A stretch of DNA of 8,397 nucleotides from Pseudomonadota bacterium (GTDB lineage Bacteria > Pseudomonadota > Gammaproteobacteria > Burkholderiales > Ferrovaceae), in assembly GCA_021828575.1 (NCBI GenBank), contig JAJZEL010000041.1, forward strand, positions 1 through 8,397, written 5' to 3'. The notes under the pieces are model-generated. The model was not told the origin of the DNA. It was given only the letters and a program-made list of their open reading frames with translations, and made no database searches. The first letter of the stretch is position 1. Every line of letters begins with the position of its first letter. Below, in pieces: positions 1-6,148 of the stretch. The translations under genes were made by a program, and so were the position numbers.

Positions 1-1
1 G

Positions 2-706
2 GTCAAGGTGCTCAAGGCCATTCGTCCCATTACCCAGAATGCCGTTCATGCCCACGCTTTCAGGGGGCAGTATGCCAGTGGAGTCATCCAGGGCGAACCT
101 GTACCCGGCTACCTTGAGGAGCCTGGGGTTAACGAAGACAGTGTCACTGAAACATATGCAGCGCTCAAGCTTTTTGTGGACAACTGGAGATGGGCGGGCG
201 TGCCATTTTATTTGCGTACAGGAAAACGACTGGCCGAAAACAGCTCTGCCATTTGCATTCGCTTCAAGGCGCCACCGCAGGATTTGCTCAGGACTGCCAG
301 GAAAGGGGCCACGCATCCCAACTGGATCATGCTAGGCATACAACCCAATGACTGTCTTCGGATGGAAATGCAGGTCAAGACACCAGGTCTTGAGCTGCAG
401 ACCAGAACCATCAGTCTGGATGCCACCTATCATCAGGAGCAGGACGAAGACTATGACGCTTACGAAGAATTGCTGCTGGATGTGATGCAAGGAGACCACT
501 CGCTGTTTCTGCGTATTGATGAAGTGGAGACTGCCTGGTCAGTGGTCGATCCTGTTCTCAAGGTCTGGGCCATGGAAAGGGGGTTCATCGATCGTTATCC
601 TGCAGGGACCTGGGGACCACGAGGCACGTTCAGGTTGTTTTCGGGAGAGGACCAGTTCTGGCGACATTCATTGGATCCCGAAGGTGCGCAACTCCAGCCC
701 TATTGA
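2..706 (+). CDS. zwf: Glucose-6-phosphate 1-dehydrogenase, C-terminal part (5' truncated by window)
   Basis: Cytosolic enzyme that oxidises glucose-6-phosphate to 6-phosphogluconolactone with NAD(P)+, the entry step of the oxidative pentose phosphate and Entner-Doudoroff pathways. The reading frame is open from base 2, so the start lies outside the window. The roughly 234 residues present are about half of the usual ~490. They match the C-terminal dehydrogenase domain: the VPGYLEE segment, then DNWRWAGVPFYLRTGKRL, whose RTGKR lysine contacts substrate in known structures, then DAYEELLLDVMQGDHSLF, and near the end the AGTWGP motif. The N-terminal Rossmann fold and the catalytic-histidine motif are outside the window, so activity cannot be judged from here. 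It is followed by pgl in the same direction with an overlap, which fits a zwf-pgl operon. No edd, eda or glk is present downstream. The family assignment is secure. Confidence 0.96.
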   Translation, partial: VKVLKAIRPITQNAVHAHAFRGQYASGVIQGEPVPGYLEEPGVNEDSVTETYAALKLFVDNWRWAGVPFYLRTGKRLAENSSAICIRFKAPPQDLLRTARKGATHPNWIMLGIQPNDCLRMEMQVKTPGLELQTRTISLDATYHQEQDEDYDAYEELLLDVMQGDHSLFLRIDEVETAWSVVDPVLKVWAMERGFIDRYPAGTWGPRGTFRLFSGEDQFWRHSLDPEGAQLQPY

Positions 707-1403
707 AATACACGCTGATTCAGAGGCGTTGGCCGTTGATGTGGCGGCTCGCCTGATAGCCTATGCCAACCAGGTCATCAACGTGCATGGGCGCTTCACC
801 ATTGCGCTATCCGGAGGAAAAACCCCTCGTCGTTGTTATGAGTTGCTGAAGGAAGCGTCGGCGGAGTGGTCTTTGTGGCATATCTATTTCTGTGATGAGC
901 GTTGTTTATCAACGGGGCATCCGGAGCGAAACGATGCGCTGGCCAAATCGGTCTGGCTGGATCATGTGCCGGTTCCTATGGGACAGGTACACTCCATACC
1001 TGCCCATTTGGGCCCTGAGCGGGCGGCAGATCGCTATGAACCCCTGGTGGCGCACGTGGACTCCTTTGACCTCGTATTACTAGGCATGGGGGAAGACGGG
1101 CATACAGCCAGCCTGTTTCCGGAAAATCTTGCTCTGAATTCAAGGGGTTGGGTCGTGCCAGTGCATGATGCGCCTAAACCTCCTCCTGAAAGAGTGACCC
1201 TGGGATTGCGAACTCTCAATCGGGCGCGCCGCAAATGGTTTCTTGTGACGGGTGGCGACAAGGCTCAGGCTCTCAACGCCATTTGGCAGGGCACACCCTT
1301 ACCGGCTGCTCGCGTACATGGTGCCCAGTGGCATGTGGACCGTGCCGCCTGGGAAGGCAGGAAAGGGGTTATTTTTCACGCGGAGGAAGATAACGCTTCC
1401 TGA
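684..1403 (+). CDS. pgl: 6-phosphogluconolactonase (DevB/Pgl type)
   Basis: Hydrolyses 6-phosphogluconolactone, the product of Zwf, to 6-phosphogluconate in the cytosol. The motifs of the NagB-like Pgl family are present in order: ALSGGKTP (phosphate-binding loop), IYFCDERCL followed by HPERND, LLGMGEDGHTASLFP, and a C-terminal FLVTGGDKA segment. The frame is open far upstream (to 516), but that stretch lies inside zwf and does not resemble Pgl. I place the start at GTG 684, giving 239 residues, the usual family size, and a 23 bp overlap with the end of zwf. A GGA at 673-675 is a modest ribosome-binding site. ATT 702 is a less likely alternative, and no ATG is suitably placed. Its last 35 bp overlap the end of the convergent glycosyltransferase gene, so there is no room for a separate terminator. 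Function is well supported; the exact start is uncertain. Confidence 0.93.
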   Translation: MRNSSPIEIHADSEALAVDVAARLIAYANQVINVHGRFTIALSGGKTPRRCYELLKEASAEWSLWHIYFCDERCLSTGHPERNDALAKSVWLDHVPVPMGQVHSIPAHLGPERAADRYEPLVAHVDSFDLVLLGMGEDGHTASLFPENLALNSRGWVVPVHDAPKPPPERVTLGLRTLNRARRKWFLVTGGDKAQALNAIWQGTPLPAARVHGAQWHVDRAAWEGRKGVIFHAEEDNAS

Positions 1404-2310
1404 GAAGGTAGACGGGCCGATGCTTGCTTTCTTCGTAAAGGCGTCCCAGATACTCGCCTATGACGCCGATGGCAATCAGTTGCACTCCGGAAAAAAACAG
1501 AATGGCCACCATGAGGGAGGGGTAGCCCCTGACCGGGTTGCCAAAGAGCAGAGTGTCCACGACGATCTTGATCGCATAGAGGAAGGACAGCAGTGAGACC
1601 ATCACTCCCAGATAGGACGAGAGACGCAGAGGAGCGCTGCTGAACGATGTGATGCCCTCGATGGCAAAGTTCCACAGACGCCAGTAGTTGAATTTGGTCT
1701 GCCCTGCGTGGCGCAGGGGCCGTTCATAGTGGATTTCGGACGTTCTGAATCCTACCCAGGCAAAAAGCCCCTTCATGAATCGCCGACGCTCCGGAAGTTG
1801 TTTGAGCGCATCCACCACTTCTCTCGACATGAGTCGAAAATCACCGGCGTTTTCGGGAATGGGAGTTTCGCTCATGCGGTTGATCAGACGGTAAAACATC
1901 CCGGCGGTATTGCGTTTCATCCAGCTGTCGCTTGTCCTTGTGGCACGCACGGCGAGTACCACGTCATAGCCTTCACGCCATCGGCCCACCAGTTGGGGGA
2001 TCAGCTCGGGAGGATCCTGAAGATCAGCGTCCATGGGAATGATGGCCTGGCCGCTAGCATGGTCCAGCCCTGCAGTCAGGGCGGCTTCCTTTCCAAAATT
2101 GCGGGTCAGGTCTAGCACCACTATGCGTGCGTCCCTGGCGTGCAAGGCCAGGAGATGGTGCAGGGTATCATCGCGACTGCCATCATTGACGCACACTATT
2201 TCCCAGGGCTCATCCAGTGCATCGAGTACGCTCCTGACACGGTCGTAAAAAACGGACACGTTTTCCGACTCGTTGAACATGGGAACGACCAGTGAGAGGG
2301 TAGGTGGCAT
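1369..2310 (-). CDS. GtrB-like polyprenyl-phosphate glycosyltransferase (GT2, membrane anchored)
   Basis: Predicted to transfer a sugar from a nucleotide donor to undecaprenyl phosphate on the inner face of the cytoplasmic membrane, giving a lipid-linked sugar for envelope glycans. The 313-residue product begins with a GT2 (GT-A) domain: LSLVVPMFNES (~5-15), VNDGSRDD (~41-48), and the metal- and donor-binding MDADLQDPPE (~93-102). GDFRLMSREVVDAL (~156-169) and RRRFMKGLFAWVGF (~175-188) are typical of the GtrB/DPM1-like branch. Two hydrophobic segments (~228-254, ~265-289) precede GEYLGRLYEESKHRP, also characteristic of GtrB. I prefer ATG at 2310, because the family starts just before the first beta strand; an in-frame TTG at 2331 would add seven residues. 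Neither has a good Shine-Dalgarno sequence. It is divergent from a GtrA-family gene, which supports lipid-linked sugar export. The sugar and the acceptor glycan cannot be told from sequence. Confidence 0.9.
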   Translation of the reverse strand: MPPTLSLVVPMFNESENVSVFYDRVRSVLDALDEPWEIVCVNDGSRDDTLHHLLALHARDARIVVLDLTRNFGKEAALTAGLDHASGQAIIPMDADLQDPPELIPQLVGRWREGYDVVLAVRATRTSDSWMKRNTAGMFYRLINRMSETPIPENAGDFRLMSREVVDALKQLPERRRFMKGLFAWVGFRTSEIHYERPLRHAGQTKFNYWRLWNFAIEGITSFSSAPLRLSSYLGVMVSLLSFLYAIKIVVDTLLFGNPVRGYPSLMVAILFFSGVQLIAIGVIGEYLGRLYEESKHRPVYLLRKRYLPPREK

Positions 2311-2333
2311 GGATTGACGGTGCTGGGGCAACG

Positions 2334-2346
2334 GGTCATGATGACC
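2334..2346. promoter_or_regulatory. Inverted repeat in the gtrB/gtrA divergent control region
   Basis: The arms GGTCAT and ATGACC flank a single central G, a perfect 6+1+6 inverted repeat. It lies between the start codons of the two divergent genes. It would sit just downstream of the likely transcription start of the minus-strand gene and over a weak plus-strand -10 (CATGAT, 2337-2342, 17 bp after TTGACG at 2314-2319). That placement suits an operator acting on both genes, but a 6 bp arm can arise by chance. Confidence 0.3.
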
Positions 2347-2356
2347 GGATTTTTTA

Positions 2357-2362
2357 ATTATA
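2357..2362 (-). promoter_or_regulatory. Candidate -10 box for the minus-strand glycosyltransferase gene
   Basis: Read on the minus strand, this is a perfect TATAAT in an A/T-rich patch that contrasts with the surrounding DNA. It would place transcription initiation near 2350, about 40 nt before the preferred ATG at 2310. No convincing -35 lies 16-18 bp upstream and there is no TG extension, so the promoter may need an activator or may be weak. Confidence 0.4.
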
Positions 2363-2381
2363 CCTTATCAAAATCGGGGGC

Positions 2382-2837
2382 ATGGGCTTGGTTTCTCGGA
2401 AGGAAGGAAGGGTGCCCGCACACATGCGGGAGATGGGGTTGTTTGCAGTGGCAGGCAGCGTGGGTTTCCTGGTGGACGCCTCGACTGTCACGGCGTCCCG
2501 GTACTGGGCGCATCTGGACCTTTTTACCGCCAAGGCCTTGGGGTTTTTCTTGGCGGTCACGGTGACGTGGTTCATGAACAGAAGCCTGGCTTTTTCCGGC
2601 CAAACCCGCGGCGAAGGGTTGCTGAGGGAATGGTTTCGCTATGTATCGGCCAATGGCGTGGGTGGGGTGGTCAACAATCTCATCTATGTTGTCGGGGTTC
2701 TGACGGTTCGGGAACTCGCCGAATTTCCAGCCGTTGCCGTTGCTCTGGGTTCTCTGGCGGGCATGTGTTTCAATTACGCCGCCTCGCGCTGGTGGGTTTT
2801 CAGGGGGCGAAAAGGGGAAGACTCCCGAAAGCATTGA
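2382..2837 (+). CDS. GtrA-family small integral membrane protein
   Basis: GtrA-family proteins have four membrane helices and are thought to flip or help translocate polyprenyl-linked sugars. The 151-residue product has four hydrophobic segments at about 19-40, 48-66, 86-108 and 116-134. It has the two family landmarks: WFMNRSLAF after helix 2 and NYAASRWWVF after helix 4, ending in a charged tail. The start is uncertain. ATG 2382 gives the longest form but has a G-run only 1 nt upstream. GTG 2412 has AAGGA at 2400-2404 with 7 nt spacing. ATG 2424 has AAGGG at 2408-2412 and gives 137 residues, nearest the usual family length. The divergent neighbour is a GtrB-like transferase, its natural partner. 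A third, serotype-type transferase often found with such pairs is absent from the window. The stop codon overlaps the -35 box of the tRNA promoter. Confidence 0.88.
   Translation: MGLVSRKEGRVPAHMREMGLFAVAGSVGFLVDASTVTASRYWAHLDLFTAKALGFFLAVTVTWFMNRSLAFSGQTRGEGLLREWFRYVSANGVGGVVNNLIYVVGVLTVRELAEFPAVAVALGSLAGMCFNYAASRWWVFRGRKGEDSRKH
2398..2412 (+). repeat. Tandem GGAA x3 tract acting as ribosome-binding region of the GtrA-family gene
   Basis: Three copies of GGAA followed by GGG make a purine tract in which several Shine-Dalgarno registers are possible. Depending on the register it would serve GTG 2412 or ATG 2424. It lies inside the longest reading frame (from ATG 2382), which argues that translation begins downstream of 2382. 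Confidence 0.45.
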
Positions 2838-2862
2838 CAGTCAACGGTTGATGTTTCATAAT
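2834..2862 (+). promoter_or_regulatory. Sigma70-type promoter of the tRNA-tuf transcription unit
   Basis: A consensus -35 TTGACA (2834-2839) is followed after exactly 17 bp by CATAAT (2857-2862), five of six matches to the -10 consensus. Initiation would fall near 2868-2870, about 7-9 nt before tRNA-Tyr. The -35 overlaps the TGA stop (2835-2837) of the GtrA-family gene. It is the strongest promoter match I see in the window and probably drives the three tRNAs and tuf. The S10 genes may be read through from it, since I see no terminator between tuf and rpsJ. Confidence 0.75.
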
Positions 2863-2876
2863 CGCATGTTCGTTTT

Positions 2877-2978
<102 letters not shown>

Positions 2979-3008
2979 TCGGTCTTGGGCGGCATGGCTT
3001 GCCCTGAT

Positions 3009-3082
3009 GCGGGTGTAGCTCAATGGTAGAGCAGAAGCCTTCCAAGCTTACGACGAGGGTTCGATTCCCTTCACCCGCTCCA
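3009..3082 (+). tRNA. tRNA-Gly (anticodon TCC)
   Basis: A 74 nt cloverleaf with an encoded CCA. The acceptor arms GCGGGTG (3009-3015) and CACCCGC (3072-3078) pair perfectly; the discriminator is T at 3079 and CCA is at 3080-3082. The D-arm is GCTC-AATGGTA-GAGC, and the anticodon loop CTTCCAA carries TCC at 3041-3043. The T-arm is GAGGG-TTCGATT-CCCTT, which includes one G-T pair. The outer pair of the anticodon stem is a G-A mismatch (3034 with 3050), leaving four good pairs. It reads GGA and GGG codons. Confidence 0.97.
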
Positions 3083-3111
3083 TGCGACAGGACTGGGCGT
3101 AGTGAAACAGG

Positions 3112-3186
<75 letters not shown>

Positions 3187-3242
3187 CTGCACATTAACGA
3201 CGACATCGGCGCGAGCTGAGTACTCTCACAGGACTATTGATT

Positions 3243-4433
3243 ATGGCAAAAGGCAAGTTTGAGCGGACGAAGCCCCATATAAACGTGGGGACGATTGGAC
3301 ACGTGGACCATGGGAAGACGACGCTGACGGCGGCGATGACGGTGGTATTGGCGAAGAAGTTTGGTGGTGAGGCGAAGAGCTACGACCAGATTGACTCGGC
3401 GCCGGAAGAGAAGGCGCGGGGTATTACGATCAACACGGCACACGTGGAATATGAGACGCAGACGAGGCACTATGCGCACGTGGACTGTCCTGGGCACGCT
3501 GACTATGTGAAGAACATGATCACGGGAGCTGCGCAGATGGATGGTGCGATTCTGGTGGTGTCGGCGGCCGACGGCCCGATGCCGCAGACGCGGGAGCACA
3601 TTTTGCTGGCCCGTCAGGTGGGTGTTCCGTACATTGTGGTGTTCATGAACAAAGCGGACATGGTGGATGACAAGGAGCTGCTGGAGCTGGTGGAGATGGA
3701 AGTCCGGGAGCTGCTGTCGAAGTACAGTTTTCCTGGGGATGACACGCCGATCGTGATTGGCAGTGCTTTGAAAGCGCTGGAAGGAGATCAGTCGGAGATG
3801 GGTGAGCCTGCGATCTGGCGTTTGGCTGAGGCGCTGGACACGTACATTCCCGAGCCGAAGCGTGCGATTGACGGGGCATTTCTGATGCCTGTGGAAGATG
3901 TATTTTCGATTTCTGGTCGTGGAACGGTGGTGACGGGTCGCGTGGAGCGCGGGATCATCAAGGTGAGCGAGGAAATTGAGATTGTGGGTTTGAAGGCGAC
4001 ACAGAAGACGGTGTGCACGGGCGTTGAGATGTTCCGGAAGCTGCTGGATCAGGGGCAGGCGGGTGACAACGTGGGTGTGCTGCTGCGTGGTACGAAGCGT
4101 GAGGATGTGGAGCGTGGTCAGGTGCTGGCGAAGCCTGGTTCGATCACGCCGCACACGAAGTTCACGGCCGAGATTTACGTGTTGTCGAAGGAAGAGGGTG
4201 GGCGTCATACACCGTTCTTCCAGGGATATCGTCCGCAGTTTTACTTTCGTACGACGGACGTGACCGGGGCGATTGAGTTGGCTGCCGGGACGGAGATGGT
4301 GATGCCTGGGGACAACGTATCGGTGACGGTGACATTGATTGCGCCGATTGCCATGGAAGAGGGGCTGCGGTTTGCGATTCGTGAAGGCGGTCGCACTGTG
4401 GGTGCCGGCGTCGTCGCCAAGGTCATCGAGTAA
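3243..4433 (+). CDS. tuf: Elongation factor Tu
   Basis: GTPase that carries aminoacyl-tRNA to the ribosomal A site. The 396-residue product is full length for the family. Its GTP-binding motifs are GHVDHGKT (19-26), the effector-loop threonine in ARGITI (T62), DCPGH (81-85), NKAD (136-139) and GSAL (173-176). Domains 2 and 3 follow, ending VVAKVIE. The start is ATG 3243 (MAKGKFERTKPH), with AGGA at 3230-3233 nine bases upstream; an in-frame TTG at 3237 adds only two residues and is unlikely. Upstream are tRNA-Tyr, tRNA-Gly and tRNA-Thr, as for tufB in Escherichia coli and relatives; downstream is rpsJ, as for tufA. Codon use is unusual: 26 of 31 threonines are ACG, and G-ending Val, Ala, Lys and Glu codons dominate. 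The last ~15 codons instead favour C-ending codons. The neighbouring ribosomal genes do not show this bias. Identity is certain. Confidence 0.99.
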   Translation: MAKGKFERTKPHINVGTIGHVDHGKTTLTAAMTVVLAKKFGGEAKSYDQIDSAPEEKARGITINTAHVEYETQTRHYAHVDCPGHADYVKNMITGAAQMDGAILVVSAADGPMPQTREHILLARQVGVPYIVVFMNKADMVDDKELLELVEMEVRELLSKYSFPGDDTPIVIGSALKALEGDQSEMGEPAIWRLAEALDTYIPEPKRAIDGAFLMPVEDVFSISGRGTVVTGRVERGIIKVSEEIEIVGLKATQKTVCTGVEMFRKLLDQGQAGDNVGVLLRGTKREDVERGQVLAKPGSITPHTKFTAEIYVLSKEEGGRHTPFFQGYRPQFYFRTTDVTGAIELAAGTEMVMPGDNVSVTVTLIAPIAMEEGLRFAIREGGRTVGAGVVAKVIE

Positions 4434-4438
4434 ATCAC

Positions 4439-4759
4439 ATGGCAAATCCTATTACGCACCAAAAAATTCGCATTCGACTTAAGGCATTTGACTATCGCCT
4501 GATTGATCAGTCAGCTCTGGAAATCGTGGATACGGCCAAACGTACCGGTGCCGTGGTCAAGGGGCCGGTTCCCTTACCTACCCGTATCGAGCGTTTTGAC
4601 GTATTGCGCTCGCCGCATGTGAACAAGACGTCACGTGACCAGTTCGAGATCCGTACGCATCTTCGCCTCATGGATATCGTGGATCCCACGGATAAAACAG
4701 TGGATGCGTTGATGAAGCTCGACTTGCCTGCGGGTGTCGATGTGGAAATCAAGCTGTAA
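4439..4759 (+). CDS. rpsJ: 30S ribosomal protein S10 (NusE)
   Basis: Protein of the 30S head that also acts as NusE, partner of NusB in transcription antitermination. The 106 residues cover the whole family (usual ~102-105). They include KIRIRLKAFDYRLIDQSALEIV, the extended-loop segment GPVPLPTRIERFDVLRSPHVNKTSRDQFEIRTH, and the C-terminal LPAGVDVEIKL. A few extra residues (ANPITH) precede the usual start of homology. The ATG lies 5 nt after the tuf stop and has at best a GAG at 4428-4430 as ribosome-binding site, so translation is probably coupled to tuf. That spacing also excludes an Escherichia coli-type S10 leader upstream of the gene. The start is therefore supported by context and homology more than by a Shine-Dalgarno sequence. 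Confidence 0.98.
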   Translation: MANPITHQKIRIRLKAFDYRLIDQSALEIVDTAKRTGAVVKGPVPLPTRIERFDVLRSPHVNKTSRDQFEIRTHLRLMDIVDPTDKTVDALMKLDLPAGVDVEIKL

Positions 4760-4889
4760 ATGAAGTAAGAACGACCTGCCTTGGCATTTGCACGGGCAGG
4801 TTGGAGTTGTGGAATGCAGTACACCGGTCAATTGGAATCGGTACCCGTCTTGTCATACAAGACGGGCCAACAAACATAAGGACGATGCA
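4760..4889 (+). promoter_or_regulatory. rpsJ-rplC intergenic leader with two hairpins (possible r-protein regulatory leader)
   Basis: This 130 nt gap is the only sizeable one in an otherwise packed operon. Hairpin 1 pairs CGACCTGCC (4772-4780) with GGCAGGTTG (4795-4803), nine pairs including one G-U, around a 14 nt loop. Hairpin 2 pairs CCCGTCTTG (4844-4852) with CAAGACGGG (4858-4866), nine perfect pairs around TCATA. Neither is followed by a T-run, so they do not look like terminators. Hairpin 2 ends 11 nt before the rplC ribosome-binding site AAGGA (4878-4882). In Escherichia coli, L4 represses the S10 operon through a leader upstream of rpsJ; no such space exists here. That this gap plays that role is inference. 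Confidence 0.45.
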
Positions 4890-5528
4890 ATGACTCAAGG
4901 ACTCGTGGGCCGCAAGGTCGGCATGACACGGGTGTTTACCGAGGATGGCGAAGCTGTCCCGGTCACCGTGGTTCATGTGGGTGATAATCGAATCACTCAA
5001 ATCAAGACCCCCTCAAAAGACGGCTATTCTGCGGTGCAGATCACCTATGGTGTGCGCCGCGCAAGCCGTGTGAATAAAGCGCAGGCTGGGCATCTGGCCA
5101 AGGCTGGTGTGACTGCAGGCACGCTGACCCGGGAATTCAGGGTGGATGGCGAGGGCCTCGCGGCCGGTGCCACCGTCGCTCTGGATTTATTCAAGGTCGG
5201 GCAGAAAGTGGATGTGACCGGAACTTCGCGCGGTAAAGGTTTTTCCGGGGCCATCAAGCGACACAATTTCAGCTCCAACCGTGCCAGTCATGGCAACTCT
5301 GTTTCTCATAACAGTCCCGGTTCCATCGGTATGGCACAAGATCCGGGTCGTGTTTTTCCTGGAAAACGCATGGCTGGCCATTACGGCAATGCCAAGCGCA
5401 CAGCCCAGAATCTGGAGATTGTCCGCATCGATACAGAAAGGCAGTTGCTCCTGATCAAGGGAGCCATCCCGGGTGCTCAGGGAGGTCATGTTGTGGTGCG
5501 ACCAGCAGTCAAGGGAGGGGCGGTCTGA
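4890..5528 (+). CDS. rplC: 50S ribosomal protein L3
   Basis: Early-assembling 50S protein whose central extension reaches towards the peptidyl transferase centre. The 212-residue product starts MTQGLVGRKVGMTRVF and contains GTSRGKGFSG (~111-120), the SHGNSVSHNSPGSIG extension (~133-147) and GRVFPGKRMAGHYG (~153-166). Aligned by eye with the Escherichia coli protein, the glutamine methylated there by PrmB (Q150) is kept, in the sequence MAQ. The frame is open upstream to 4788, but the extra residues are not L3-like. ATG 4890 matches the family N-terminus and has AAGGA at 4878-4882, 7 nt upstream. The TGA stop shares its A with the ATG of rplD, which implies translational coupling. Confidence 0.99.
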   Translation: MTQGLVGRKVGMTRVFTEDGEAVPVTVVHVGDNRITQIKTPSKDGYSAVQITYGVRRASRVNKAQAGHLAKAGVTAGTLTREFRVDGEGLAAGATVALDLFKVGQKVDVTGTSRGKGFSGAIKRHNFSSNRASHGNSVSHNSPGSIGMAQDPGRVFPGKRMAGHYGNAKRTAQNLEIVRIDTERQLLLIKGAIPGAQGGHVVVRPAVKGGAV

Positions 5529-6148
5529 TGGAACTGAAACTGATTGATGATCAGGGGAACGTCAAGTCCACCATGGTGGCTTCCGATGATCTTTTTGCAC
5601 GTGAATATAATGAATCTCTCATTCACCAACTGGTGACAGCCTATCAGGCCAATGCGCGCCAGGGGACGCGTGCTCAGAAGGGACGCAGCGAAGTGGCGAA
5701 GTCCACGAGGAAGCCGTGGCGTCAAAAGGGGACTGGGCGTGCCCGTGCAGGGATGGCTTCGAGCCCGCTCTGGCGTGGAGGTGGCAAGATTTTCCCGGCA
5801 AGCCCTGATGAAAATTTCACGCAAAAAATTAACCGGAAAATGTACCGCGCTGGCTTTTGTTCGATTCTGTCGCAGCTTGTTCGCGAAGATCGCCTGGCTG
5901 TTGTTGAAGACCTTTCCATTGAAGCTCCCAAGACCCGCATTCTTGCTGGAAAATTGAAAGGCATGGGGTTCGATCGAGTATTGATCATTACGCATGATCT
6001 GGATGACAACCTGTATCTGTCCTCGCGAAATCTGCCCAATGCACTGGTTCTTGATGTGACAGAAGCCGATCCTGTCAGCCTGATCAGGTTTCCTAAGGTG
6101 GTGTTGACCGTGGGAGCGGTGAAAAAATTTGAGGAGGTACTGGCATGA
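5528..6148 (+). CDS. rplD: 50S ribosomal protein L4
   Basis: 50S protein with a globular domain and a long loop that lines the narrow part of the exit tunnel. The 206-residue product has the expected loop segment, GTRAQKGRSEVAKSTRKPWRQKGTGRARAGMASSPLWRGGGKIFP (about residues 39-83), and a C-terminal domain ending near VLTVGAVKKFEEVL. The start codon overlaps the rplC stop by one base (TGATG), with AGGGAGGGG at 5512-5520 as ribosome-binding site. The end overlaps rplW by 4 bp (ATGA). In Escherichia coli L4 is also the autogenous repressor of the S10 operon; whether it regulates here cannot be seen from its own sequence. Confidence 0.99.
   Translation: MELKLIDDQGNVKSTMVASDDLFAREYNESLIHQLVTAYQANARQGTRAQKGRSEVAKSTRKPWRQKGTGRARAGMASSPLWRGGGKIFPASPDENFTQKINRKMYRAGFCSILSQLVREDRLAVVEDLSIEAPKTRILAGKLKGMGFDRVLIITHDLDDNLYLSSRNLPNALVLDVTEADPVSLIRFPKVVLTVGAVKKFEEVLA

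Noticed and set aside
516..683. N-terminal extension of Pgl deep into zwf
   Set aside because: The sequence there is constrained by zwf in another frame and does not look like Pgl. A GTG at 684 gives the normal length.
1708..2115. A plus-strand frame inside the glycosyltransferase gene
   Set aside because: The minus-strand product has clear GT2 motifs throughout this stretch; the plus-strand translation resembles nothing.
2358..2834. A minus-strand frame opposite the GtrA-family gene
   Set aside because: The plus-strand product has four membrane segments and family motifs; the antisense product has low-complexity polar sequence.
3234..4445. A 403-codon open frame on the minus strand across all of tuf
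   Set aside because: It is codon-aligned with tuf. It exists because tuf has no TTA, CTA or TCA codons. Its translation is rich in Arg, His and Leu with no recognisable domain.
4844..4866. Intrinsic terminator after rpsJ
   Set aside because: The stem is good, but what follows is GCCAACAAACATAA with no T-run, and the operon continues immediately.
4788..4889. N-terminal extension of L3 from an upstream ATG
   Set aside because: The extra residues do not match L3, while ATG 4890 has a good ribosome-binding site and the family N-terminus.
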